A stretch of 64,000 nucleotides of DNA from Streptomyces bungoensis. Lineage in GTDB: Bacteria; Actinomycetota; Actinomycetes; Streptomycetales; Streptomycetaceae. Under the pieces are notes generated by a model. It was not told where the DNA came from. It ran no database searches and saw nothing but the letters and a program-made list of their open reading frames with translations. Positions 16,645-25,296 of the stretch are shown here, piece by piece; positions within the stretch are counted from its first letter, which is position 1; every line of letters begins with the position of its first letter. The position numbers and the translations under genes are program-made. The stretch spans positions 98,380 to 162,379 of the forward strand of contig NZ_KQ948867.1 of NCBI RefSeq assembly GCF_001514215.1, given 5' to 3'.

Positions 16645-17864
16645 TGGCAGCTGCTGCGGACCTCGCCTTCGACCCCTGGGACCCGGCGTTCGTCGCGGAC
16701 CCGTACCCGGCCTACGCCGGGCTGCGGGCGCACGGCCGGGTGATCCGGTACGAGCCGACGGACCAGTGGCTGGTCCCGCACCACGCGGACGTCTCGGCCC
16801 TGCTGCGGGACCGCCGGCTCGGCCGCACCTACCGGCACCGCTTCTCGCACGAGGAGTTCGGCCGGACCCCGCCCCCGGCGGAGCACGAGCCGTTCCACAC
16901 CCTGAACGACCACGGCATGCTCGACCTGGAGCCGCCGGACCACACCCGGATCCGGCGCCTGGTGTCCAAGGCGTTCACCCCGCGCACGGTGGAGCGGCTG
17001 AAGCCGTACGTGCACGAGCTGGCGGACGGCCTGGTGGCCGCCCTGGTCGAGGCGGGCGGCGGCGACCTGCTCGCGGACGTGGCCGAGCCGCTGCCGGTGG
17101 CGGTGATCGCCGAGATGCTCGGCATCCCCGAGGCGGACCGGGCGCAGCTGCGCCCCTGGTCGGCGGACATCTGCGGGATGTACGAGCTGAACCCGTCCGG
17201 GGAGACCGCGGCGAGGGCGGTGCGGGCGTCGGTGGAGTTCTCCGGCTACCTGCGGGAGCTGATCGCGGCCCGCCGCGCGGAGCCCGGGGAGGACCTGATC
17301 TCCGCTCTGATCGCCGCCCACGACGAGGGTGACCGGCTGACCGAGCAGGAGATGATCTCGACGGCGGTCCTGCTGCTCAACGCCGGCCACGAGGCGACGG
17401 TGAACGCCACGGCGAACGGCTGGTGGGCGCTGTTCCGCCACCCCGACCAGCTGGCGGCCCTGCGCGCCGACCACTCCCTCGTCCCCTCGGCCGTGGAGGA
17501 GCTGCTGCGTTACGACACCCCGCTGCAGCTGTTCGAGCGGTGGGTGCTGGACGACGTCGAGATCGACGGCACGACGGTCCCGCGCGGCGCGGAGATCGCC
17601 CTGCTGTTCGGCTCCGCCAACCACGACCCGGCGGTGTTCACCGACCCCGGCCGCCTGGACCTGACCCGCCGCGACAACCCGCACATCTCCTTCAGCGCCG
17701 GCATCCACTACTGCATCGGCGCCCCCCTGGCCCGCATCGAACTGGCGGCCTCGACGAGAGCCCTCCTCGACCGGGCCCCCACGCTGACCCTGACGGCGGA
17801 GCCGGAGCGCAGGCCGAACTTCGTGATGCGGGGGTTGCGGGGGCTGGGGGTGGAGGTGCGCTGA
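16644..17864 (+). CDS. cytochrome P450 (CYP107-like)
   Basis: A 406-residue soluble bacterial P450. The oxygen-binding I helix is LLLNAGHEATVNA (about residues 241-253), the ExxR of the K helix is in EELLRY, and the haem-binding loop is FSAGIHYCIG (Cys about 357). DPWDPAFVADPYPAYAGLR at the start is common in CYP107 and related families. From gene order it may match S. coelicolor SCO3636 (CYP107T1), recalled and not checked. No ferredoxin gene is adjacent. Its natural substrate is unknown. It nearly touches the convergent ABC permease gene. Confidence 0.93.
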   Translation: MAAAADLAFDPWDPAFVADPYPAYAGLRAHGRVIRYEPTDQWLVPHHADVSALLRDRRLGRTYRHRFSHEEFGRTPPPAEHEPFHTLNDHGMLDLEPPDHTRIRRLVSKAFTPRTVERLKPYVHELADGLVAALVEAGGGDLLADVAEPLPVAVIAEMLGIPEADRAQLRPWSADICGMYELNPSGETAARAVRASVEFSGYLRELIAARRAEPGEDLISALIAAHDEGDRLTEQEMISTAVLLLNAGHEATVNATANGWWALFRHPDQLAALRADHSLVPSAVEELLRYDTPLQLFERWVLDDVEIDGTTVPRGAEIALLFGSANHDPAVFTDPGRLDLTRRDNPHISFSAGIHYCIGAPLARIELAASTRALLDRAPTLTLTAEPERRPNFVMRGLRGLGVEVR

Positions 17865-17867
17865 CCC

Positions 17868-19436
17868 TCACCCCACCAGATCCCTGCGCCGCATCCCCGC
17901 GAGCCCCGCCGCCACCAGCGCCGCCGCCACTCCCGTCAGGACCAGCACCGGCGGCCACTGCATCGTTCCGCCCGGCAGCTTGGGCAGGTGGGCGAAGGGG
18001 GAGGTGCCGAGGACGGACCGGGGGAGGTCGAGGGCCGGGCCGATCCAGCCGAGCAGGAGGGCCGCGCCCGCTACGGCCCAGGCCGCCGGGGCCAGCCGGG
18101 GCAGCACGCCGTGGAGGAGGACCGCGGCCCCGCCGATCACCCACACCGCCGGGACCTGCACCAGGCAGCCGCCCAGGATCGAGCCGGCCTGCCGGCCGTG
18201 GCCTGCCGCGAAGCCCAGCCCCGCCAGCAGCATCAGCCACGCCGTGCCGGCGAAGGCGATCGTCAGGTGGCCGGCCGTCCAGCGCAGCCGGCTCACCGGC
18301 CCCGCGAGCAGGGGCTCCGCCCGCCCCGAGGTCTCCTCGGCGTGCAGGCGCAGCACCGCCGAGACGGCGAACAGCCCGGCGAGCAGTCCCATCAGGCCGG
18401 TCATCGAGGCGAGGAACGCGTCCGTGATCCCGGCCTGCCCGCCCATCCGCTCGAAGACCTGCCGCGCGCCCGGGTTGTCGCCGACCAGGCCGGCCACCCC
18501 GTCGGCCATCCCGCCGTAGACCACCCCGGTGAGGAGGAAGGCCAGCGACCAGCCGAGGACGGCGCCCCGCTGGAGCCGCCAGGCGAGGGCGGCGGCGGAG
18601 CCGAGGCGCCCGGTGGCGGGCCCCGGCCGGGTGGGCAGGAAGCTCATGCCGAGGTCGCGGCGGCCGGCGAGGACGTAGGCGGCGGCGGCCTGGACGGCGG
18701 TCGCCGCCGCGAGGAGCAGCAGCACCCACCAGCGGTCGCCCGCGAAGGCCCGCGCGTTCTCCAGCCAGCCCAGCGGGGACAGCCACGTCAGGACGGACGA
18801 CCCGCCGGCCGAGGAGGCGTCGCCCGCCGCGCGCAGCGCGAAGGCCGCGCCGAGCAGCGCCGCCGTCAGCCCCCGGGCGAGCCGGGCGCTCCCGGTCAGC
18901 TGGGCCGCGACCGCCGCGGCCGTCGCGAAGACCAGCCCGACGCCCGCCACGCCGAGCCCGAACACCACCGCGCCGCGGGCGCCGAGCGCGGCCAGCCCGG
19001 CGGTGATCAGCAGGGCGAGCACGGCGTTCGCGGTGGCCGCCGTGAGCAGGGCGGCGGTCAGCGGGGCCCGGCGGCCGAGCGCGCCGGCGGACAGCAGTTC
19101 CTGACGGCCGGACTCCTCCTCGTCCCGGGTATGGCGCACGACGACGAGCAGGCTCATCACGGCCGCGAGGACGCCCGCGTAGACGCCGACGCGCCAGGCG
19201 GTCAGCGCGCCGAGGGAGTCGTCGAAGACGGGGCCGACGAGGGCGCGCAGGGAGCCGTCGGCGTTCATCTGCCGCATCAGCGCGGCGCGTTCGGGGGCGG
19301 TGCCGTAGAGGCCGGCGAGCGACTTCGGCATGGACAGGACCATCAGCGCGTTGACGGCGATCCAGACCGGGAGCAGGGCCCGGTCGCGGCGCAGCGAGAA
19401 CCGCAGCAGCGTACCCGTGCCGGCGAGGGCGGTCAT
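17868..19436 (-). CDS. ABC exporter permease (large, two-half type)
   Basis: A 522-residue polytopic membrane protein with about 12 hydrophobic helices arranged as two similar halves; each half holds an R-x-E-E-T/ES-G-R-x-E-L/PL element (RDEEESGRQELLSAG and HAEETSGRAEPLLAG), as in the Streptomyces drug exporters with a duplicated permease. The start overlaps the ATPase stop by four bases, so the two form one exporter. The substrate is not evident; the adjacent regulator suggests a toxic or signalling molecule. Confidence 0.88.
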   Translation of the reverse strand: MTALAGTGTLLRFSLRRDRALLPVWIAVNALMVLSMPKSLAGLYGTAPERAALMRQMNADGSLRALVGPVFDDSLGALTAWRVGVYAGVLAAVMSLLVVVRHTRDEEESGRQELLSAGALGRRAPLTAALLTAATANAVLALLITAGLAALGARGAVVFGLGVAGVGLVFATAAAVAAQLTGSARLARGLTAALLGAAFALRAAGDASSAGGSSVLTWLSPLGWLENARAFAGDRWWVLLLLAAATAVQAAAAYVLAGRRDLGMSFLPTRPGPATGRLGSAAALAWRLQRGAVLGWSLAFLLTGVVYGGMADGVAGLVGDNPGARQVFERMGGQAGITDAFLASMTGLMGLLAGLFAVSAVLRLHAEETSGRAEPLLAGPVSRLRWTAGHLTIAFAGTAWLMLLAGLGFAAGHGRQAGSILGGCLVQVPAVWVIGGAAVLLHGVLPRLAPAAWAVAGAALLLGWIGPALDLPRSVLGTSPFAHLPKLPGGTMQWPPVLVLTGVAAALVAAGLAGMRRRDLVG

Positions 19437-20344
19437 GCCGGAACCTCGCTGAGGTCGGTGGCCTCGTCCCGGTAGTGCCGCAGGAACAGCTCCTCCAGCG
19501 TCGGCGGGGTCGAGGTCAGCGAGCGGACCCCGGAGGCGGTCAGCGAGCGCAGGACGCCGTCCAGCCGGTCGGTGTCGACCTGGAGCCGGACCCGGCGGCC
19601 CTGGACGTCCAGGTCGTGCACGCCGGGCAGGTCCGCCAGGCCGTCGGGCGGGCCGGCGAGTTCGGCGGTCACGCTGGTGCGGGTCAGATGGCGCAGGTCG
19701 GCGAGCGAACCGCTCTCCACCGTCCGCCCCCTGCGGATGATGCTGACCCGGTCGCAGAGCTGCTCCACCTCGCTGAGGAGGTGGGAGGAGAGCAGGACCG
19801 TGCGGCCGCGCGAGCGCTCCTCCTCGACGCAGGAGCGGAAGACGTCCTCCATCAGCGGGTCCAGGCCCGAGGTCGGCTCGTCCAGGATCAGCAGGTCCAC
19901 GTCGGAGGCGAAGGCGGCGACCAGGGCGACCTTCTGCCGGTTCCCCTTGGAGTAGGCGCGGCCCTTCTTGGTGGGGTCGAGTTCGAAGCGCTCGGTCAGC
20001 TCCGCGCGCCGCCGCGCGTCCAGGCCCCCGCGCAGGCGGCCGTAGAGGTCGATGACCTCGCCGCCGGAGAGGTTGCGCCACAGGGTGACGTCGCCGGGGA
20101 CGTAGGCGATCCGGCGGTGCACCTCCACGGCGTCCCGCCAGGGGTCGCGGCCCAGCACCTGCGCGGCGCCCGCGTCGGCGCGCAGCAGGCCGAGCAGGAC
20201 GCGCAGGGCGGTCGACTTGCCGGCGCCGTTGGGGCCCAGGAAGCCGTGCACCTCACCGGCCTCGACGGTCAGGTCGAGGCCGTCCAGCGCGTGCGTCCGG
20301 CCGAAGGACTTGTGCAGCCCGCGGACCGTGATTGCCTTCGTCAT
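19433..20344 (-). CDS. ABC exporter ATPase (drug-export type)
   Basis: A 303-residue ATPase. Walker A GPNGAGKST (about residues 38-46), signature SKGNRQKVAL in place of the usual LSGGQ, Walker B LLILDEPTSGLD, and switch His in LLSSHLLSEVE are present. The C-terminal extension is usual for the DrrA/CcmA type. Its ATG is preceded by TACGTT seven bases away and, 17 bases further, TTCACA, which sits inside a perfect palindrome; this looks like a repressible, leaderless promoter. It heads the two-gene exporter operon. Confidence 0.93.
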   Translation of the reverse strand: MTKAITVRGLHKSFGRTHALDGLDLTVEAGEVHGFLGPNGAGKSTALRVLLGLLRADAGAAQVLGRDPWRDAVEVHRRIAYVPGDVTLWRNLSGGEVIDLYGRLRGGLDARRRAELTERFELDPTKKGRAYSKGNRQKVALVAAFASDVDLLILDEPTSGLDPLMEDVFRSCVEEERSRGRTVLLSSHLLSEVEQLCDRVSIIRRGRTVESGSLADLRHLTRTSVTAELAGPPDGLADLPGVHDLDVQGRRVRLQVDTDRLDGVLRSLTASGVRSLTSTPPTLEELFLRHYRDEATDLSEVPA

Positions 20345-20351
20345 GGCTCCG

Positions 20352-20380
20352 AACGTACGCGTCTTTCACAAATTTGTGAA
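20352..20380 (-). promoter_or_regulatory. promoter of the ABC exporter operon
   Basis: On the minus strand: -35 TTCACA (20380-20375), 17-base spacer, -10 TACGTT (20357-20352), then seven bases to the ATG. The -35 box and most of the spacer lie within the palindrome at 20365-20380. Confidence 0.6.
20365..20380. promoter_or_regulatory. 16-bp perfect palindrome, probable operator
   Basis: TTCACAAATTTGTGAA is exactly self-complementary, A/T-rich in a GC-rich genome, and is placed between the divergent ABC ATPase and GbsR/MarR-type genes. Its overlap with the exporter -35 region suggests that binding of the regulator blocks export until an inducer is present. Confidence 0.75.
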
Positions 20381-20405
20381 GTTACCGAAGGTCCCTAACG
20401 GTGGG

Positions 20406-20418
20406 TACGGTGGACCCA
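20406..20418 (+). promoter_or_regulatory. -10 box before the GbsR/MarR-type gene
   Basis: TACGGT at 20406-20411 is six bases before the ATG, again consistent with a leaderless transcript. Confidence 0.45.
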
Positions 20419-20903
20419 TGACGGAAGCGGTGGGGCGGGACCCGGAGGCGGTCTCGGCGTTCGTGGAGCACTTCGCGGCCCAGCTGGTCGAGGCGGGCGT
20501 ACCGCGCATGCCGGCCCGGGTCTTCGCCGCGCTGCTCGCCTCCGACACCGGCACCCTCACCTCGGCCGAGCTGGCCGGACAGCTGAGGATCAGCCCCGCC
20601 GCCGTCTCCGGCGCCGTGCGCTACCTCGCCCAGGTCCACCTGATCTCCCGCGAGCGCGAGCCCGGCTCGCGCCGGGAGCGGTACCGGGTGCACAGCGACC
20701 AGTGGTACGAGGCGCTCACCAGCCGCGAGGCGATCATCAAGCGCTGGGAGGCCGCCCTGAGCGAGGGCGTGGCCCGCCTGGGACCCGAGAGCCCAGCGGG
20801 CCGCAGACTGGCCGAGACGCTGGACTTCTTCGAGTTCATCGAGAAGGACGTGGCCGGGATGATGGAGCGCTGGCGCGCCTACCGGGACCGGAAGTACGGC
20901 TGA
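20418..20903 (+). CDS. GbsR/MarR-type transcriptional regulator
   Basis: A 161-residue winged-helix regulator. The HTH covers about residues 35-95 (MPARVFAALLASDTGTLTSAEL, then LRISPAAVSGAVRYLAQVHLI and the wing REREPGSRRERYRV). The C-terminal helices (LDFFEFIEKDVAGMMERW) give the dimer interface. It is divergent from the exporter operon and most likely controls it through the palindrome at 20365-20380. An in-frame extension upstream to 20217 would run through the exporter gene and is rejected. Confidence 0.88.
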   Translation: MTEAVGRDPEAVSAFVEHFAAQLVEAGVPRMPARVFAALLASDTGTLTSAELAGQLRISPAAVSGAVRYLAQVHLISREREPGSRRERYRVHSDQWYEALTSREAIIKRWEAALSEGVARLGPESPAGRRLAETLDFFEFIEKDVAGMMERWRAYRDRKYG

Positions 20904-20921
20904 GCGCGCCGCGGCCCCGGC

Positions 20922-21761
20922 TCAGGAGGACGGCAGCACCAGTCCCCAGGCCTGCTCCGCCACCCGCCACGTCCTGCGCCGCACCGGGCCCGAGACCGCC
21001 GAGTCCGCCCGGTAGCGGAAGTCGGCGCCCACCACGGTCACCGTGCGGCCGGAGGCGTGCAGCGGCGTCGCCTCCGCGCCCACCGACACGGGGTGGACCT
21101 CCACCCGGGCCAGGCCGCCCGGGCCCGGGGTCACCGACACCGTCTCCACCGGGTGGTCCAGGTCCACCACCGTCGCGCCGTCCACCTCCACCCGGACCCG
21201 GGCCGGCCCGGGGGAGGGGATGGTCGCCAGACGGGGCGGGCGCGGGGCCAGGGTGCGCACCAGGGAGCGGTACCAGGGGCGGCCCGAGGAGACGGCCACC
21301 GGCTCGGCGACGGCCACCCGCGCCGGCGCCGGCGGAATGCCGAGCGCGCCCAGCACCACCCCGTCGCTGTCGTCCACCAGCAGGTCCAGGCGCCGCTCCG
21401 CCCCCTCCAGCACGGCCCGCGCGGCCGCCACGGCCCCCGTGGGCACGCCCAGGGACCCCGCCAGGCCCACCGCGGCGCCCACCGGCACCAGCGACAGCGC
21501 GCATCCGGCCAGTTCCCGGTGGCGGTGCAGCAGCGTCACGGCGCGGACCAGCGCCCGGTCGTCGCCGACCACGACCGGGCGCCGGGACCCGCGCCTGCGA
21601 AGCGCCCGGGCGAATTCCTCGGGCCCCTCCGGCAGGCACACCTTCATGGCCGCACCCGCGCTGAGCACGTCTTTCGCGATCCGTACGGACTCCCCGTCCC
21701 TCTGCCGGGCCGCCGGGTCGATGATCACCAGCAGCTGATCGGACGTCGCGAAAGTCGCCAC
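20922..21761 (-). CDS. diacylglycerol kinase-like protein
   Basis: A 279-residue protein resembling the DAGK/sphingosine kinase catalytic fold. The N-terminal LLVIIDPAARQRDGE has the lipid-kinase opening strand (usually a NP motif), and VVVGDDRALVRAVTLL stands where GGDGT is usual, so the glycine-rich nucleotide loop is degenerate. The second half is beta-rich as in the family. Catalysis is therefore doubtful. Start GTG at 21761 has AGGAC nine bases upstream. It is divergent from purA. Confidence 0.7.
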   Translation of the reverse strand: MATFATSDQLLVIIDPAARQRDGESVRIAKDVLSAGAAMKVCLPEGPEEFARALRRRGSRRPVVVGDDRALVRAVTLLHRHRELAGCALSLVPVGAAVGLAGSLGVPTGAVAAARAVLEGAERRLDLLVDDSDGVVLGALGIPPAPARVAVAEPVAVSSGRPWYRSLVRTLAPRPPRLATIPSPGPARVRVEVDGATVVDLDHPVETVSVTPGPGGLARVEVHPVSVGAEATPLHASGRTVTVVGADFRYRADSAVSGPVRRRTWRVAEQAWGLVLPSS

Positions 21762-21804
21762 CTCGGTCCTGCCTCGCTTCCTCGGGTAGCATCTTTGTGC
21801 AAGA

Positions 21805-21830
21805 GCCCCTTGCGCTATTGCGCCAGGGGC
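21805..21830. ncRNA. strong hairpin in the purA-DAGK divergent region, possible small RNA or leader
   Basis: GCCCCTTGCGC and GCGCCAGGGGC pair over 11 positions with one mismatch around a TATT loop. A TAGCAT box at 21787-21792 is located so that a plus-strand transcript could start just before it. It is 130 bases upstream of the purA start, too far to be that gene's simple ribosome-site hairpin. Confidence 0.4.
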
Positions 21831-21958
21831 TTCGTCTATTCCGGGGCATCCGGTCCGACGGTTGTGCGACCAAAGGCGGTCGCGGTGGTGCGCGGCGGTG
21901 AACCTTACGCCCAAGCCCCCGACCTTGGACATGCCCCGCCCGGAAGGGGTGTACGCGC

Positions 21959-23242
21959 GTGCCCGCACTTGTGCTGCTCGGTGCTCAGTGGGGTGACGAA
22001 GGCAAGGGAAAGGCGACGGATCTTCTCGGTGGCTCCGTCGATTATGTGGTGCGGTACCAGGGCGGCAACAACGCCGGTCACACGGTCGTCGTCGGCGACC
22101 AGAAGTACGCACTCCACCTCCTCCCTTCCGGAATCCTCTCGCCCGGCTGTACGCCGGTCATCGGTAACGGTGTCGTCGTCGACCCGTCGGTCCTGCTCTC
22201 CGAGCTGAGCGGTCTGAACGAGCGTGGCGTCGACACGTCCAAGCTCCTGATCAGCGGTAACGCGCACGTCATCACGCCGTACAACGTGACCGTCGACAAG
22301 GTGACGGAGCGTTTCCTCGGCAAGCGCAAGATCGGCACCACCGGCCGCGGCATCGGCCCGACCTACGCGGACAAGATCAACCGCGTGGGCATCCGGGTGC
22401 AGGACCTCTACGACGAGTCGATCCTCACCCAGAAGGTCGAGGCGGCCCTCGACGCCAAGAACCAGATCCTCACCAAGCTCTACAACCGCCGCGCGATCGC
22501 CGCCGGCCAGGTGGTCGAGGAGCTGCTGGGCTACGCCGAGCAGATCAGGCCGTACGTCGCCGACACCGTCCTGGTCCTGAACCAGGCGCTGGAGGAGAAC
22601 AAGGTCGTCCTGTTCGAGGGCGGCCAGGGCACCCTCCTGGACATCGACCACGGCACCTACCCCTTCGTCACCTCCAGCAACCCCACCGCGGGCGGTGCCT
22701 GCACCGGCGCGGGCGTGGGCCCGACGAAGATCAGCCGCGTGATCGGCATCCTCAAGGCGTACACCACCCGCGTCGGCGCCGGCCCCTTCCCCACGGAGCT
22801 CTTCGACGAGGACGGCGACGCACTGCGCCGCATCGGCGGCGAGCGGGGCGTCACCACCGGCCGTGACCGCCGCTGCGGCTGGTTCGACGCGGTCATCGCC
22901 CGCTACGCGACCCGCGTGAACGGCCTGACCGACTTCTTCCTCACCAAGCTCGACGTCCTCACCGGCTGGGAGCAGATCCCGGTCTGCGTGGCGTACGAGA
23001 TCGACGGCGAGCGCGTCGAGGAACTCCCGTACTCCCAGAGTGACTTCCACCACGCGAAGCCGGTCTACGAGATGCTGCCGGGCTGGTCCGAGGACATCAG
23101 CAAGGCCAAGTCGTTCTCCGACCTCCCGAAGAACGCGCAGGCCTACGTGAAGGCGCTGGAGGAGATGTCCGGCGCCCCGATCTCCGCGATCGGCGTGGGC
23201 CCGGGCCGGGACGAGACGATCGAGATCAACTCGTTCCTGTAA
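21959..23242 (+). CDS. purA: adenylosuccinate synthetase
   Basis: A 427-residue GTP-dependent enzyme joining IMP and aspartate in AMP synthesis. Signature segments are WGDEGKGKATDLL (about residues 10-22), GGNNAGHTVV, TTGRGIGPTYADK, FEGGQGTLLDIDHGTYP and TTGRDRRCGW. The start is GTG, with GGAAGGGG ten bases upstream. It is followed by a strong terminator. Confidence 0.97.
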   Translation: MPALVLLGAQWGDEGKGKATDLLGGSVDYVVRYQGGNNAGHTVVVGDQKYALHLLPSGILSPGCTPVIGNGVVVDPSVLLSELSGLNERGVDTSKLLISGNAHVITPYNVTVDKVTERFLGKRKIGTTGRGIGPTYADKINRVGIRVQDLYDESILTQKVEAALDAKNQILTKLYNRRAIAAGQVVEELLGYAEQIRPYVADTVLVLNQALEENKVVLFEGGQGTLLDIDHGTYPFVTSSNPTAGGACTGAGVGPTKISRVIGILKAYTTRVGAGPFPTELFDEDGDALRRIGGERGVTTGRDRRCGWFDAVIARYATRVNGLTDFFLTKLDVLTGWEQIPVCVAYEIDGERVEELPYSQSDFHHAKPVYEMLPGWSEDISKAKSFSDLPKNAQAYVKALEEMSGAPISAIGVGPGRDETIEINSFL

Positions 23243-23255
23243 ACCCGCACCGCCT

Positions 23256-23297
23256 GCCGCCCGCCGCCGCGCCCCCCGGGGCGTGGCGGCGGGCGGC
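23256..23297 (+). terminator. hairpin terminator after purA
   Basis: GCCGCCCGCCGCC(G)CGCCCC pairs with GGGGCG(T)GGCGGCGGGCGGC in a long GC stem just after the purA stop. Confidence 0.8.
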
Positions 23298-23450
23298 TCG
23301 TCGTGTGCCGCACGATCATTCCAACAATTGACCTGGACATGGCCTGTTCCTGGTTCCCGGCCGATGGGGCGCCGAGAAGCATCTACGCGGGTAGCCCCCC
23401 GCACGGCACGTCATCCACTCGCGTCCACGCCAGCCTCCCAGGAGCACCGC

Positions 23451-25253
23451 ATGACCCACAGCCCCATGAACCGCCGGGAGTTCGTGAAGAAGTCGGCCGT
23501 CACCGGGGCGGCCGTCGCCGCCGCCGGCACCGTCGCGGCGGGCCCCGCCCAGGCGGCCGAGCAGGAGCCCGCATGCAAGCCGCGCACCTGGTCGTTCTCC
23601 GTCCTCGGCACCACCGACCTGCACAGCCACGTCTTCGACTGGGACTACTACAAGGACGCGCCCTACACCGACAAGGCGGGCAACTCGGTGGGGGTGGCGC
23701 GGGTCGCCACGCTCATCAAGCAGCAGCGGGAGGCCAAGGGCGAGGACCGGGTCCTGCTCGTCGACGCCGGTGACATCATCCAGGGCACCTCCCTGGCCTA
23801 CTACTTCGCGCGCGTCGACCCCATCACCGGCGGCACCGAGCACCCGATGGCCGCCGCCATGAACCACATGCGCTACGACGCCGCCGCCCTCGGCAACCAC
23901 GAGTTCAACTACGGCATCGACGTGCTGCGCAAGTTCGAGAGCCAGTGCCGTTTCCCGCTGCTGGGCGCCAACGCCCTCGACGCGAAGACGCTGCGGCCCG
24001 CGTTCCCGCCGTACACCGTGAAGACGATCCGCGTGCCGCACGCGCCCGACATCAAGGTCGGCATCCTCGGCCTCACCAACCCCGGCATCGCGCTGTGGGA
24101 CAAGGACAACGTCAGCGGGAGGATGGTGTTCCCCGGCCTCGTCGAGCAGGCGAAGAAGTACGTGCCCAGACTCCGTGCGCTGGGCTGCGACGTGGTGTTC
24201 CTGACCGACCACTCCGGCCTGGACGGCTCCTCCTCCTACGGCGACGAACTGCCCTACGTGGAGAACGCCTCCAACCTCGTCGCCGAGCAGGTGCCCGGCA
24301 TCGACGCGATCCTCGTCGGCCACACCCACGTCGAGGTGCCGTCGTACACGGTGAAGAACGCGGAGACCGGCGAGGACGTCCTGCTGTCGGAGCCGTACTG
24401 CTGGGGCTACCGCCTCAGCGTCTTCGACTTCGAGCTCGAACTCCACCACGGCCAGTGGAAGGTGACGGGCAAGAAGGCGCAGACCCTCAACCCGAACACG
24501 GTGGACGAGGACCCGGAGATCAGGAAGCTCCTGGAGGCCGACCACGAGCTGGTCGTGAAGTACGTCAACACGGCCGTCGGCACCTGCACCGCGGACCTCT
24601 CGGCGGCCGACTCCTGCTGGCGGGACGTGCCCATCATGGACTTCATCCACAAGGTGCAGGCGGACACGGTGAAGGCGGGGCTGTCCACCGCGGACGCCGC
24701 CCTGCCGCTGATCTCGGTCGCCGCGCCCTTCAGCCGCACCGCCGACATCCCCCAGGGCAGCGTCACCATCAAGGACATCGCCGGGCTCTACATCTACGAC
24801 AACACCCTCTACGGCAAGAAGCTGACGGGTGCCCAGCTGAAGGACTACCTGGAGTACGCGGCGAAGTACTACCACCAGGTGCCGGCAGGCACGAAGGTCG
24901 ACACCGCGACCCTCACCAACGCCAACAACTTCTGGGACTACATGTACGACACCGCGGCGGGCGTCGACTACGAGATCGACATCGCGCAGCCCGAGGGCTC
25001 GCGCATCAGGAACCTGACGTACGGCGGCGCGCCGGTCGCCGACGACCAGGTCTTCGTCGTGGCCGTCAACAACTACCGCGCGAACGGCGGCTCCGGCTAC
25101 CCGCACATCGCCTCGGCCGACATCGCGTACAGCTCCACCAACGAGATCCGCCAGCTGATGATCGACTACGTGACGGCGAAGAAGACCCTCGACCCGGCCG
25201 ACTTCGCGGTCACCAACTGGAAGCTGACCCAGGACGGGACGCCGGTGTTCTGA
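23451..25253 (+). CDS. secreted CpdB-like 2',3'-cyclic nucleotide phosphodiesterase/3'-nucleotidase
   Basis: A 600-residue exported metallophosphatase. The N terminus has a Tat-type signal, NRREFVKKSAVTGAAVAAAG, with AQAA before the likely cut. The metallophosphoesterase domain shows TTDLHSHVFDWDYYKD, DAGDIIQGT, GNHEFNYG and GHTHVEVPS; the DYYKD form is typical of CpdB rather than UshA. The C-terminal 5'-nucleotidase domain has FSRTADIPQG, IYDNTLYGKKLTGAQLKDYLEYAAKYY and VAVNNYRANGGSGYP. It should release nucleosides and phosphate outside the cell. AGGAG precedes the ATG. Confidence 0.92.
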   Translation: MTHSPMNRREFVKKSAVTGAAVAAAGTVAAGPAQAAEQEPACKPRTWSFSVLGTTDLHSHVFDWDYYKDAPYTDKAGNSVGVARVATLIKQQREAKGEDRVLLVDAGDIIQGTSLAYYFARVDPITGGTEHPMAAAMNHMRYDAAALGNHEFNYGIDVLRKFESQCRFPLLGANALDAKTLRPAFPPYTVKTIRVPHAPDIKVGILGLTNPGIALWDKDNVSGRMVFPGLVEQAKKYVPRLRALGCDVVFLTDHSGLDGSSSYGDELPYVENASNLVAEQVPGIDAILVGHTHVEVPSYTVKNAETGEDVLLSEPYCWGYRLSVFDFELELHHGQWKVTGKKAQTLNPNTVDEDPEIRKLLEADHELVVKYVNTAVGTCTADLSAADSCWRDVPIMDFIHKVQADTVKAGLSTADAALPLISVAAPFSRTADIPQGSVTIKDIAGLYIYDNTLYGKKLTGAQLKDYLEYAAKYYHQVPAGTKVDTATLTNANNFWDYMYDTAAGVDYEIDIAQPEGSRIRNLTYGGAPVADDQVFVVAVNNYRANGGSGYPHIASADIAYSSTNEIRQLMIDYVTAKKTLDPADFAVTNWKLTQDGTPVF

Positions 25254-25259
25254 GCCTGC

Positions 25260-25284
25260 CCTGATCAGGCCCCGCCTGATCAGG
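25260..25284. terminator. paired CCTGATCAGG palindromes between convergent genes
   Basis: The 10-bp palindrome CCTGATCAGG occurs at 25260-25269 and 25275-25284. The two copies can also pair with each other around CCCCG, giving a bidirectional terminator. Confidence 0.55.
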
Positions 25285-25296
25285 AGTTCGGCCCGG

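Noticed and set aside
17988..19475. Long plus-strand frame opposite the ABC permease
   Set aside because: Rich in Gln/Arg/Gly with no known domain, and opposite a clear permease with membrane helices.
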